Shown here piece by piece: positions 21,623-34,329 of a stretch of DNA of 64,000 nt. The stretch's first letter is position 1, and the number at the start of each line of letters is the position of its first letter. The stretch spans positions 124,001 to 188,000 of the forward strand of contig JAOCZM010000239.1 of the NCBI GenBank assembly GCA_026122235.1. Reading direction: 5' to 3'. Made by a program: the position numbers and the translations under genes. The stretch comes from Vinca minor (lineage: Eukaryota > Streptophyta > Magnoliopsida > Gentianales > Apocynaceae). The notes below the pieces were generated by a model. That model saw only the letters and a list, made by a program, of their open reading frames with translations. It had not been told where the DNA came from and searched no databases.

Positions 21623-23368
21623 ATATATATATATATATATATACATATATTAAAAATCATGTCTTGTTTATGGTGTACTTATTCTACAACCCTCGTGCAT
21701 AAATTACACATGAAGTCGTATGTTTTGTGTATTGACTTGGTGAAGTGAGAATGGTATAGAAACCAATGAAAGAAACTGTTTACTTCGCAATAGATACTAT
21801 TTTGTTTTTCTTTTTATTATAAAATAATGATTTTATTTTTTAAACTTATACCTCGTGCATTGCACGTGCTTACATATTTTATGAAAAATCAAATGCAATA
21901 ATAAACTAGCTTGGGTAATATTCCTCACACTTTTTTTAAAACGTCCTCTTTGTAAATGAGTCTTTTTATTTTTTATTTTTTAGAACTAATTTTAAAAGAC
22001 TAAAACATAGTTATGTCAGCTATATAAGTTAAAAAAATTCAAGAGTTTTCCTATTAAAATAAAAATGAAAATATCATAAATATGCAAAAATGAATGCAAG
22101 AGAATTGTGCAATATGTACACAACATTAACTTGTAATCATCGTGATATTTGTAAATGAACTTTTATATTGTATGCATAAATGTGATAGTTGTCTTACTTT
22201 TCTATTATAAATTTTCTTCAGAAATTAGGAGATAATCGATCTTGTATTATATATCACCGTAGAGATCGACATAGCATTATGCTATGCTCGGCGTTGTAAA
22301 CGACACTCCGGTGTTATGTGCATATTAATGGAATGGAATCAAAGGAAAGTATGAACAAGATTTTCGATATGTAGGTGAACTAAAAAGAACGAAGACTAAG
22401 AAAAATTAAATACTTTTATTGAAGATTTGGACCTTAGAAAACCTTTTGTTATATCGTTAGTTCAAAATCATCCACATCTTTGTTCCCCTATATTTATAAT
22501 GATGTAAATGACTTTCTCTACAAAATATATTACTAAATAAAAAGTGGTTCCAACCACCCTCCACAAGTTTGTATTTTGGCAGTTTAAAAGTTAATGTTAT
22601 TTCTATTTACACTATAACAAATGATGGATACAATCCGAAATTAAGACTGCAAGTATATATGTAACATAATTCCAAGAATGGCGAGCATAAACACGTGTTT
22701 ATGAACACCCCGATTGTGAAATAAATTAAAAAGAATGGTCATTTGCTACCAAATATATAAATGATTTTGCTTCCACCTCTGCCTCCTCCGCCGCCCCCTC
22801 TCCGACGGAGTCTACCATTTCCGAATACCCAACCAAAACTCAATAGATCAATTTGATCTACAAGGATCATGATTTTCCTTCGTATGATATAACTAATCAG
22901 CAGAGTCACAACAATGAAATGAATTTCATACATATTTGGTTTGCTACCGACATCAATGGCTAGTTGACTGATTCTGGTGCCGGAAAATCCGCCGTCGAAG
23001 TTCAAGCAAATCATCAAAATGAGAATCCCGACATTTCAGTGCAACTTGACGATTATCTCTATCGGCTCTTGAAAGAAGGGGAATTGATGGCTCCGCCAGC
23101 AATTTCCTGCCAGAATTACCCAAACATGGAGATGATGAATGATGAAGAGAAACCAGATGGAAGAGAAATGGATTTGTTCGAGGTTGCCCCGATAACATGG
23201 CTATATTTTCTGAATGATTTAGTTTTTTTTTTTGTAATTTCAATTTGGGAACATTTATTTACTTAGGTTAAGTGAAAAAAGGAACTTTGTTTTTCTTTCT
23301 ATGAATAATTTTGTATTGCTTAAACTGTTAAATTATCTGATGGACGCCCATGGATGTTATTACATTGA
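21623..23368 (+). repeat. Tandem unit copy B
   Basis: It starts within the (TA)n tract, with the following ~55 bases of the unit altered where LINE-B joins. From 21652 it follows the unit consensus to the next unit start at 23369. The CGTGCA/TGCACG inverted repeat, the CATAGC/GCTATG dyad and the degenerate frame are all present. Confidence 0.9.
22730..23266 (+). pseudogene. Degenerate reading frame of the tandem unit, copy B
   Basis: An unrecognised protein-like frame runs from a Ser/Ala/Pro-rich stretch (ASTSASSAAPSPTES) through HIWFATDING to VQLDDYLYRLLKEGEL and PITWLYFLNDL. It has two in-frame TAG codons, near 22842 and 22961. The second is present in all copies. The opposite strand holds a 92-codon open frame (23017-22739) in the same place. 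The composition looks like a captured gene fragment, but no family is recognised. Copies lie at 29858-30400, 31670-32195 and 33610-34116. Confidence 0.45.
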
Positions 23369-23518
23369 ATGTTTGGAGTTCTATGTTAATATATATATAT
23401 ATATATTGCATGTTCATTATATCTTTCTTCTATTTATCTTACTACTAGAAATTCGTAACAGAATATTAAAAATCGTGTCTTGTTTATGGTGTACTTATTC
23501 TACAACCCTCGTGCATAA
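23369..23518 (+). repeat. Tandem unit copy C, first part
   Basis: This is the start of the unit with a short (TA)n at about 23391-23407. It is interrupted by LINE-C after ACCCTCGTGCATAA (23505-23518). Confidence 0.9.
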
Positions 23519-23840
23519 TTTTTTTTTTTTTTTTTTTTTTGAAGAACCACCAGCGTGGGTGGGGCGGACCCCCATTTATTAAAAGAAGCCGTAAACGGCA
23601 AAGGTACACGGAGGGGGACTTAAACCAAAAACCTCCAAAGGGGTGGACACAAATCCACTACGTACATAAAGGATAGCAGTGAAGTAAAATTCAACCTTGA
23701 ATATTTATACTATATTCAAGGGTGTTACAGTTAAGAATAGGCTAAAATGCAAAAGAGAAAAAGGCCAACACATGTATTGAGGCAAGCCGGAACTAAAGCA
23801 TACGCAGGTAAGGAGTGTTGTCTTTATCTAGTCTAATTAA

Positions 23841-26800
23841 TCATTGCACCTCTCTCGTGAGAAGGGCTAAAGATTCAAAGGAAAGAGACTGACGGTTGAT
23901 ACAAGCTAAATTTGCAAGAGCATCCGCAACCGAGTTAGTTTCACGATATATATGAAGAATCCTGCAAGTACCAAGAAGAAACAATATTTTTTGAAAAGAG
24001 AAATCAAGTTTCCAAGAGGATATTGTACCTTTCGTAACTGCCGAGGCCAGAACAGAGGAATCGGTTTGAATAAGAATAGAAGATACATTCCACTTGACCA
24101 TCATATGTAATCCCTCAAAAAGAGCTTCCAATTCCGCCTCAATGCTGGTACAATTAGTTCCAAGGAACCGAGAGAATGCTCCAATAAAGTCTCCATTGGA
24201 ACGTCTGAGGACGCCCCCGACTCCAGAAATCCCCGGGTTTCCTTTAGAAGCCCCATCAATATTTAAGATAAAAGCGTCCGAAGAGTTCTGGGCTCCCCAT
24301 TTTAAGACCATTGTTTTCCGCGGATGAACGAGCCGACTAACCGGTTCCAACTTTTTCACTCGAAGAAGGGTAGTACTATAATCCCTGGATTGAGATAGGA
24401 TGCTAGATAAAGAGGTAACTTGAGCTTCAAATATAAAACGACACCTCGCCTTCCATAAAATCCAACAAGCAGAACACGCTAGAAGAATAAGCATAGTGAA
24501 ATTACCAAGTGACCCTGTAAACCACCAGGATGAGAGAAAATCCCGCAAAGTTTGAAAACGGCGGGTATCGACTGCCAAACCAACCCGAGCCTCATTCCAA
24601 ACCACTCTTGCTAACGGGCATAGCAAAAAAATGTGATCATAAGTCTCCATTGCCCCCAGACAAGCACAACGGGAAGCCAAAGGAATACCAAGACGCATAC
24701 GATCTTCATCTAATGCCAAAAATTTGTTAAGCAATTTCCACATAAACAAGGACAGGGATAAAGGCACAACTTTGTTCCAAATACATTTACGCGAGAAATG
24801 AGACACTCCCGAACAACGCAAACTGCTCATTGCCGATGCCAGAGTGAAAGCCCTAGAAGGCTCCTCCATCCACACCATGTTATCAGATTCGTTTGTTGTT
24901 CGTAGGTGTACCTCTGGCAGCCGCATCAGAACAGAAAGAGGGACATGATTGCGGATAGTGTCCCGAGCCCATCGTCCCCCCGAACACAGCTCATGGACCT
25001 TAGCTTGACGGGTAAAATCATCCGGTTGTAGTATCCAGGTATCCAATGTGCCGGATAATGTGAAATTGTCATGCAGAAAACTACAAGCACCTCCACGCAA
25101 CAAGACAGCAATCCGTGGCTCAACCTCATCTTTAATGGATATCATACGACGCCAAACATGTGAGCAGCCCTGTACAGCCGTACTAAATTTTACATGAGAA
25201 ATATTGCTACAATACTTAGTGCGGAGAAAGTCAGACCAGAGTGAACGTCCAGTTCGGAATTGCTACCACAATTTCCACGAAAAGGCCTGATAATATGTCA
25301 TTAAAGAGATTACTCCCACACCATTACACTCAACTGGTCTTGACATTTTTTCCCAAGACATCCAATGTCTCTTCTCCACCCCCATAGTGTGGCCACATAC
25401 AAAGCGGGAGAACATCCGTTCCAAAGTAGATAAAACAAAGCGAGGAACATTACATACAGATAAAATATGTAAATGTATAGAGTTTAGGACAGAGCGAACC
25501 AAAACTAGACGACCAGCCATACTGAGTAATTTACATTGCCACCCCTCAATTCTAGTTCCAATAGTGTCAATCATCGTACGAAAATATAGTACCTTAGATC
25601 CGCCCGGAAAAATAGGACAGCCGAGATAAGTCATAGGAAATTCCCTCTCCACAAAGCCAGTAACCGCCTGAATCATGATTTTAGCCGAATGGCTAAGTTT
25701 TGTAGAGGCATAAAAGGAGCATTTACCAATGTTAACCCGCTGCCCGGAATAGGCCTCATATTCCCGCAAAAAATCCATTAAAGTAATAATATTTTTCTTC
25801 TGACCATTAGTAAAGATTATAACGTCATCCGCGAAGGCCAAGTGAGAGATAGTCATTGGGTGTCTCGGAATATGAAATGGGAGAAGCATACCTGAAGAAG
25901 ATAAATTGTTAATGCCCTTAGAAAAAGCTTCCGCCGCCAAAATAAAGAGTAGAGGAGATAAGGGATCCCCTTGTTTAACTCCTCGCTGAGCGTTGAAATA
26001 ACCATAAGAGGCGCCATTGATCATAACCGAGAACCAATTGGACTTCAATACATTAGTCACCAGATGGACAAAGTGAGTACCAAAGCCAAAACAGCCTAAT
26101 ATCCGAGTAAGAAAAGAGTGAGAGACCCGATCGAAAGCTTTCATCATGTCCAGCTTCAAAAGTATATTACCGCCCCTGACCGGATGATTAATGGAATGCA
26201 CCAATTCCATAGCCAATAACACATTATCCGAAATAGATCTACCTTTTATAAAACCAGTCTGGTTGGAACAAACAATACTTGGTAAAAGCACTGAAAGCCT
26301 AGTAGCCATAACCTTAGTGATTACCTTATTCGCAAAGTTGTAAAGCGAATAGGTCGAAATTCGCTGAGATGGGACGGGCTTTGAGTTTTAGGAAGGAGAA
26401 CCACCGTGGTACTGGCAATGGACTTCGGCATAGGAAGGCCAGCCCAAAAGTCACGGACCGAAAGCAAGACATCGTGTTGTACAATGTCCCAGATGTCTTG
26501 AAAAAAAACCCCTGAATAACCATCTGGCCCTGCTGAGCTATTACGAACCAATGAAAAAACCGCATCTCGTACCTCAGATAAAATGGGTAGCCGGGATAAA
26601 GAAAGATTAGATTCATCATCAAGTAAGCATGGAATGTTTTGTAAAAAAACATCTGTAGGGGCCGAAGTTGCCTCTGCCGAATAGAGGGAGGAAAAATAAC
26701 TGGCTGCCGCAGCCCCAATTTCGGCTTCCTTAGTTAACCAAAGACCATCATCGGTTTGAATTGTTGAGATATGCATTCGGCTCCTCTTATTTTTACACAA

Positions 26801-27875
26801 AGCATAGAAATACTTGGTGTTTGCCTCCCCGTCCTGTAACCATTTAATTCGAGCTTTTTGTTTCCAATAAACTTCTTCAGCATTCAAATAAAAGTGAAAG
26901 CTCTTTCTTCTCTTGCCATTGACGTAACAAAACATCAGTCGGGGTCCGATCATAATCCAATTCGGCCCGTTGAACAGCCGCCTCAGCTTCTTGAAGCTTT
27001 GTCATCACATTGCCAAAAAATTGTTTTATTCCAATCACGCAAAACAGGTTTAAGCCGTTTCAGTTTGGATGATAAAATATGCATGCCATTTCCCTCGACA
27101 TGGTCCTGCCAACTGACTTCGATCAAATCCCGGAAAGTAGAATGGCGAGACCACATATTTTGATACCTGAAGGGAGAAGCAATTCTGGTACTCACCCGTT
27201 GCAGCTTGACCAACATGGGGCAATGATCTGAAACCGTTCGATGGAGATGTTCTAACGTAGTTGAAGAAAAAAAATCATGCCAGAGGGAATTGACCATAAT
27301 CCTATCCAATCAACGTAGAAGATGAGGTGAAGAACTACGACACCAAGTATAAGGGCTCCCAATAAAGGATAGATCCTGCAAACCACTATCTCCTGTAGCC
27401 TCAACAAACTCTTCAATCGGCAAAGAGGCTGGGATGGAACCCAAGCTTTCGGAAACATGCTTAACCACGTTAAAGTCCCCACCAACTAACCAAGGGACAT
27501 CATGATTAGAGGAAAAAGTCCGTAATTCGTCCCATAAAACCCGTCTCTGCAGTATAGGCACACTTGGCATAGACAGAAAGAACAATAAAGCGGATTACCA
27601 GCATAGTTATTCACCAAAATAGTCAAAGATTGTTCGGTATTTCCCACAATGGTTATATCAAGAATACCAGACCAAAAAAGCCAAATCTTATTAGTCAGAT
27701 TACTAATCCCATTATCGAAACCCAACCGGCGAGTATATATCGGGAGCTCATCAACACCAATCATGGGTTCCAAAATGGCAAATAAAGATATATGATTACC
27801 AAGTTTAATTTGACGCAACCTAGCAACGGAATCACTATTCCCAATCCCTCTGATGTTCCAAACAACAATATTCAT
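23841..27875 (-). pseudogene. LINE-C ORF2 (endonuclease, RT, zinc finger, RNase H)
   Basis: The start MNIVVWNIRGIGN is at 27875. The endonuclease is split by a shift near 27570 and a stop at about 27310. The GGDFNVV motif and SDHCPML are both present. The linker and palm start lie at 26953-26321 (SAGPDGYSG). RT is at 26309-25263 with KLDMMKAFDRVSH, VKQGDPLSPLL and AFADDVIIF intact. The C-terminal part (25145-23841) has the zinc-finger segment with CACLGAMETYDH and an RNase H domain (NIDGASKGNPG, EAELEAL, QTDSSVL, ADALAN). Breaks near 27570, 27310, 26985, 26320 and 25260 show that it is dead. Confidence 0.88.
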
Positions 27876-27916
27876 AATATTCATTAAGAAAGAGGAGAGA
27901 AAAGTATATGTACCCA

Positions 27917-28543
27917 TTATTGGGTAGGACCCTGGGATTTGTCCCGCAAATGTACGGACTTCCTAGAGGCCTCACCATGGTGCTTGCGGCCTCTTCCTCT
28001 TGGCTGTGTGTCCCGAGTTTCAATTGGAAGGATTATCGAGATGTCACCGGTCAGCTGAGGTTGGTCATTGCATATCCCCTCAGTCGCTATAAATTCGTCC
28101 ATTGATCCGGGTAGAGCTGAAAAACCACCCTCTACACCAACAGGTAGATTTCCAAGCTCATCCGGGTACTCCGGGCCTTCGTCATCCGTTTCGGTTCCCC
28201 CTTCGATTTCAGGTATCCGATTCGGGTCTTCAGTCGGAGGTGTCCCAACAATCGGCACCTCATTCCCCACAATATCCGGAATCGGTGCATACTTATGAAA
28301 CTTTCCTACAAGTGCGAAACGCCAAGGGCGAATTAATACATCGTGTGCCTCCGTAGGGATGACAAGATTCGGTTCTCCTTTGAAAACCTCTAGAGGAGCA
28401 ATAGGTAGATTAATTGTCTCGGGTTGGGGACCCGATAGCAATTCCGCAAAACTTTTTTGTTTCCACGGAGTAGGAACAGGGGCGGTAGCCACAGCGGCCT
28501 GGAGGCCGGCAGCCGCAAGAGAAGAAGGGCGGAAGAAAGACAC
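27917..28543 (-). pseudogene. LINE-C ORF1 with in-frame internal deletion
   Basis: The 208-codon frame is open. The first ~80 residues match the ORF1 N-terminus (PWKQKSFAELLSG, then RPWRFALVGKFHKYAP). It then joins directly to the C-terminal spacer (GGTETDDEGPEYPDE) and a basic end. Most of the DUF4283 core and the zinc knuckle are gone although the frame is kept. It would be expected to lack normal RNA binding. It stops just upstream of ORF2. Confidence 0.8.
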
Positions 28544-28680
28544 CTAAAAATTAAGAGAAAAATTGCCAAATCGCCAGATGAGAAGTAATTTATGTACCCT
28601 CGTGCATAAATTACACATGAAGTCGTATGTTTTGTCTATTGACTTGGTGAAGTGAGAATGGTATAGAAACCAATGAAAGA

Positions 28681-29110
28681 AACTGTTTACTTTGCAATAG
28701 ATACTATTTTTCTTTTCTTTTTATTATAAAATAAAGATTCCATTTTTTAAACTTATACCTCGTGCATTGCACGTGCTTACATATTTTATGAAAAATCAAA
28801 TGCAATAATAAACTAGCTTGGGTAATATTCCTCACACTTTATTTAAAATGTCCCCTTTGTAAATGAGTCTTTTTATTTTTTAGAATTAATTTTAAAACTG
28901 TTTACTTTGCAATAGATACTATTTTTCTTTTCTTTTTATTATAAAATAAAGATTTTATTTTTTAAACTTATACCTCGTGCATTGCACGTGCTTACATATT
29001 TTATGAAAAATCAAATGCAATAATAAACTAGCTTGGGTAATATTCCTCACACTTTTTTTAAAACGTCCCCTTTGTAAATGAGTCTTTTTATTTTTTATTT
29101 TTTATTTTTT
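28681..29110. repeat. 215-bp tandem duplication inside copy C
   Basis: AACTGTTTACTTTGCAATAG occurs at 28681 and 28896, followed by nearly identical sequence that includes the CGTGCA/TGCACG inverted repeat. The duplication is private to this copy. Confidence 0.85.
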
Positions 29111-29857
29111 AGAATTAATTTTAAAAGACTAAAACATAGTTATGTCAGCTATATAAGTTAAAAAAATTCAAGAGTTTTCCTTTTAAAATAAAAATGAAAA
29201 AATCATAAATATGCAAAAATGAATGCAGGAGAATTGTGCAATATGTCCACAACATCAACTTGTAATTATTGTGATATTTGTAAATGAACTTTTCTATTGT
29301 ATGCATAAATGTGATAGTTGTCTTACTTTTCTATTATAAATTTTCTTCAGAAATTAGGAGATATTCGATCTTGTATTGTATATCACCGTAGAGATCTACA
29401 TAGCGTTATGCTATGCTCGGCGTTGTAAATGACATTCCGGTGTTATGTGCATATTAATCGAATGGAATCAAAGGAAAGTATGAACATGATTTTCGATACG
29501 TAGGTGAACTAAAAAGAACGAAGACTAAGAAAAATTAAATACTTTTATTGAAGATTTATACCTTAGAAAACCTTTTGTTATATCAGTAGTTCAAAATCAA
29601 CCACATCTTTGTTCCCCTATATTTATAATGATGTAAATGACTTTCTATACAAAATATATTTCTAAATAAAAAGTGGTTCCAGCCACCCTCCACAAGTTCG
29701 TATTTTGGCAGTATAAAAGTTAATGTTATTCCTATTTACACTATAACAAAGGATGGATATGATCCGAAATTAAGACTGCAAGTATATATGTGACATAATT
29801 CCAAGATGGCGAGCATAAACACGTGTTTATGAACACCCCGATTGTGAAATAAATTAA

Positions 29858-30400
29858 AAAGAATGGTCATTTGCTACCACATATATAAATGATTTTGCTT
29901 CCACCTCTGCCTCCTCCGCCGCCCCCTCTCCGACGGAGTCTACCATTTCTGAATACCCGACCAAAACTCAATAGATCAATTTGATCTACACGGATCATGA
30001 TTCTCCTTCGTATGATATAACTAATCAGCAGAGTCACAACGATGAAATGAATTTCATGCATATTTGGTTTGCTACCGACATCAATGGCTAGTTGACTGAT
30101 TCTGGTACCGAAAAATCCGCCGTCAAAGTTCATGCAAATCATCAAAATGAGAATCCCGACATTTCAGTGCAACTCGACGATTATCTCTATCGTCTCCTGA
30201 AAGAAGGAGAATTGATGGCTCCGCCAGCAATTTCCTGCCAGAATTACCCAAACATGGAGATGATGAATGATGAAGAGAAACCAGATGGAAGAGAAATGGA
30301 TTTGTTCGAGATTGCCCCGATAACATGGCTATATTTTCTGAATGATTTAGTTATTATATTTTTTTTTTTAATTTCAATTTGGGAACATTTATTTACTTAG
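29858..30400 (+). pseudogene. Degenerate reading frame of the tandem unit, copy C
   Basis: This is the same frame as at 22730-23266, with the two in-frame TAG codons, a few missense changes (for example GTEKSAVKV in place of GAGKSAVEV) and several silent ones. The minus-strand 92-codon frame is at 30145-29867. Family unknown. Confidence 0.45.
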
Positions 30401-30502
30401 GTTAAGTGAAAAAAGGAACTTTGTTTTTCTTTCTATGAATAACTTTGTATTGCTTAAAATGTTAAATTAGCCGATGGACGGCCATGGATGTTATAGCATT
30501 GA

Positions 30503-32307
30503 GTGTTTGGAGTTATATATATATATATATTGCATGTTTATTATATCTTTCTTCTATTTATCTTACAACTAGAAGTTCGTAACAGAATATTAAAAATCGT
30601 GTCTTGTTTATGGTGTACTTATTCTACAACCCTCGTGCATAAATTGCACATGAAGTCGTATGTTTTGTATATTGACTTGGTGGAGTGAGAATGGTATAGA
30701 AACCAATGAAAGAAACTGTTTACTTTGCAATAGATACTATTTTGTTTTTCTTTTTTTTTTATAAAATAATGATTTTATTTTTTAAACTTATACCTCGTGC
30801 ATTGCACGTGCTTACATATTTTATGAAAAATAAAATGCAATAATAAATTAGCTTGGGTAATATTCCTCACACTTTTTTTACAACGTCCTCTTTGTAAATG
30901 CGTCTTTTTATTTTAAATTTTTTAGAACTAATTTTAAAAGACTAAACCATAGTTATGTCAGCTATATAAGTTAAAAAAATTAAGAGTTTTCCTTTTAAAA
31001 TAAAAATGAAAAAATCATAAATATGCAAAAATGAATGCAGGAGAATTGTGCAATATGTCCACAACATTAACTTGTAATTATTGTGATATTTGTAAATAAA
31101 CTTTTTTATTGTATGCATAAACGTGATAGTTGTCTTTCTTTTCTATTATAAATTTTCTTCAGAAATTAGGAGATATTCGATCTTGTATTATTTATCACCG
31201 TAGAGATCTACATAGCGTTATGCTATGCTCGGCGTTGTAAATGACATTCCGGTGTTATGTGCATATTCATCGAATGGAATCAAAGGAAAGTATGAGCATG
31301 ATTTTCGATACGTAGGTGAACTAAAAAGAACGAAGACTAAGAAAAATTAATACTTTTATTGAAGATTTGGACCTTAGAAAACCTTTTGTTATATCGGTAG
31401 TTCAAAATCAACCACATCTTTGTTCACCTATATTTATAATGATGTAAATGACTTTCTATACAAAATATATTACTAAATAAAAAGTGGTTCCAACCACCCT
31501 CCACAAGTTTGTATTTTGGCAGTATAAAAGTTAATGTTATTCCTATTTACACAATAACAAAGGATGGATACGATCCGAAATTAAGACTGCAAGTATATAT
31601 GTAACATAATTCCAAGAATGGCGAGCATAAACACGTGTTTATGAACACCCCGATTGTGAAATAAATTAAAAAGAATGGTCATTTGCTACCAAATATATAA
31701 ATGATTTTGCTTCCACCTCTGCCTCCTCCGCCGCCCCCTCTCCGACGGAGTCCACCATTTCCGAATACCCGACCAAAACTCAATAGCTCAATTTGATCTA
31801 CACGGATCATGATTCTCCTTCGTATGATATAACTAATCAGCAGAGTGACAACGATGAAATGAATTTCATGCATATTTGGTTTGCTGCCGACATCAATGGC
31901 TAGTTGACTGATTATGGTGCAAAAAAATCCGCCGTCGAAGTTCAAGCAAATCATCAAAATGAGAATCCCGACATTTCAGGGCAACTTGACGATTATCTCT
32001 ATCGGCTCTTGAAAGAAGGGGAATTGATGGCTCACCTGACAATTTCTGCTGAAATTACCCAAACATGGAGATGATGAATGATGAAGAGAAACCAGATGGA
32101 AGAGAAATGGATTTGTTCGAGATTGCCCCGATAACATGGCTATATTTTCTGAATGATTTAGTTTTTTTTTTTGTAATTTCAATTTGGGAACATTTATTTA
32201 CTTAGGTTAAGTGAAAAAAGGAACTTTGTTTTTCTTTCTATGAATAATTTTGTATTGCTTAAACTATTAAATTAGCCGATGGACGGCCATGGATGTTTTA
32301 GCATTGA
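30503..32307 (+). repeat. Tandem unit copy D
   Basis: A complete unit of 1805 bases is uninterrupted and in register with copies C and E. It begins with a short (TA)n (about 30515-30530). It is the best single representative of the repeat length. Confidence 0.92.
31670..32195 (+). pseudogene. Degenerate reading frame of the tandem unit, copy D
   Basis: Same position as in copies B and C, but with small deletions near 32033-32050 that shift the plus-strand frame after LLKEGELMA. The minus-strand frame at 31957-31679 stays open. Confidence 0.4.
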
Positions 32308-32324
32308 ATGTTTGGAGTTATACG

Positions 32325-32373
<49 letters not shown>

Positions 32374-33260
32374 CATCTTTATTAAATCTTTCTTCTATTT
32401 ATCTTACAACTAGAAGTTCGTAATGAGAATATTAAAAATCGTGTCTTGTTTATGGTGTACTTATTCTACGACTCTCGTGCATAAATTACACATGAAGTCG
32501 TATGTTTTGTGTATTGACTTGGTGAAGCGGGAATGGTATAGAAACCAATGAAATAAACTTTTTACTTTGCATTAGATACTATTTTGTTTTTCTTTTTATT
32601 ATAAAATATTGATTTTATTTTTTAAACTTATACCTCGTGCATTGCACGTGCTTACATATTTTATGAAAAATCAAATGCAATAATAAATTAGCTTGGGTAA
32701 TATTCATCACACTTTTTTTTAAAACGTCCCTGTTTGTAAATGAGTCTTTTTTATTTTTTATTTTTTTAGAACTAATTTTAAAAGACTAAAACATAGTTAT
32801 GTCAGCTATATAAGTTAAAAAAATTCAAGAGTTTTCCTTTTAAAATAAAAATGAAAAAATCATAAATATGCAAATATGAATGCAGGAGAATTGTGCAATA
32901 TGTCCACAACATTAACTTGTAATTATTGTGATATTTGTAAATGAACTTTTCTATTGTATGCATAAACATGATAGTTGTCTTACTTTTCTATTATAAATTT
33001 TCTTCAGAAATTAGGAGATATTCGATCTTGAATTATATATCACCGTAGAGATCTACATAGCGTTATGCTATGCTCGGCGTTGTAAATGACATTCCGGTGT
33101 TATGTGCATATTAATGGAATGGAATCAAAGGAAAGTATGAACATGATTTTCGATACGTAGGTGAACTGAAAAGAACGAAGATTAAGAAAAATTAAATACT
33201 TTTATTGAAGATTTGGACCTTAGAAAACTTTTGGTTATATCGGTAGTTCAAAATCAACCA

Positions 33261-33448
33261 CAGCTTTGTTCCCCTATATTTATAATGATGTAAGTTACTT
33301 TCAATACAAAATATATTACTAAATAAAAAGTGGTTCCAACCACCCTCCACAACACATCTTTGTTCCCCTATATTTATAATGATGTAAATGAATTTCTATA
33401 CAAAATATATTACTAAATAAAAAGTGGTTCCAACCACCCTCCACAAGT
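33261..33448. repeat. 94-bp tandem duplication inside copy E
   Basis: Two near-identical blocks both contain CTTTGTTCCCCTATATTTAT and GGTTCCAACCACCCTCCACA. Other copies have this block once. Confidence 0.88.
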
Positions 33449-33609
33449 TTGTATTTTGGCAGTATAAAAGTTAATGTTATTCCTATTTACACTATAACAA
33501 AGGATGGATACGATCCGAAATTAAGACTGCAAGTATGTATGTAACATAATTCCAAGAATGGCGAGCATAAACACGTGTTTATGAACACCCCGAATGTGAA
33601 ATAAATTAA

Positions 33610-34116
33610 AAAGAATGGTCATTTGCTACCACATATATAAATGATTTTGCTTCCACCTCTGCCTCCTCCGCCGCCCCATCTCCGACGGAGTCTACCATTT
33701 CCGAATACCCTACCAAAACACAACAGATCAATTTGATCTACACGGATCATGATTCTCCTTCGTATGATATAACTAATCAGTAGAGTCACAACGATGAAAT
33801 GAATTTCATGCATATTTGGTTTGCTACCGACATCAATGGGTAGTTGACTGATTATGGTGCAGGAAAATCCGCCGTCGAAGTTCATGCAAATCATCAAAAT
33901 GATAATCCCGACATTTCAGTGCAACTTGACGATTATCTCTATCGTCTCTTGAAAGAAGGAGAATTGATGACTCCGCCAGCAATTCCCTGCCAGAATTACC
34001 CAAACATGGAGATGATGAATGATGAAGAGAAACCAGATGGAAGAGAAATGGATTTGTTCGAGATTGCCCCGATAACACTGCTATATTTTCTGAATGATTT
34101 AGTTTTTTTTTTGTAA
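33610..34116 (+). pseudogene. Degenerate reading frame of the tandem unit, copy E
   Basis: Same frame as at 22730. The first TAG seen in copies B-D is CAG here, as in copy A, which points to the ancestral state. The second TAG (near 33841) is kept. The minus-strand 92-codon frame is at 33897-33619. Confidence 0.45.
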
Positions 34117-34247
34117 TTTCAATTTGGGAACTTTTATTTACTTAGGTTAAGTGAAAAAAGGAACTTTGTTTTTCTTTCTATGAATAATTTTGTATTGCTT
34201 AAACTGTTAAATTAGCTGATGGACGGTCATGGATGTTATAGCATTGA

Positions 34248-34264
34248 ATATTTGGAGTTCTATG

Positions 34265-34329
<65 letters not shown>

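Larger units (their letters stand above)
23519..28595 (-). mobile_element. LINE-C: near full-length plant L1 with target duplication
   Basis: A 22-base T run (23519-23540) is the poly-A tail of a minus-strand insertion. The 14-bp duplication ACCCTCGTGCATAA at 23505-23518 and 28596-28609 brackets it and proves target-primed insertion in copy C. ORF1, ORF2 and a 3' UTR are present. ORF1 is internally deleted and ORF2 has several breaks. The 5' end is only about 50 bases before the ORF1 start. Confidence 0.95.
28596..30502 (+). repeat. Tandem unit copy C, second part
   Basis: The unit resumes after LINE-C at the duplicated target site and runs to the next unit start. It carries an extra local duplication of 215 bases (28681-28895 repeated from 28896), so this copy is longer than its neighbours. 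Confidence 0.9.
32308..34247 (+). repeat. Tandem unit copy E
   Basis: A complete unit of 1940 bases. It is longer than copy D because of a longer (TA)n (about 32330-32371) and a 94-bp internal duplication (33261-33354 repeated at 33355-33448). The remaining sequence follows the consensus closely. Confidence 0.92.
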
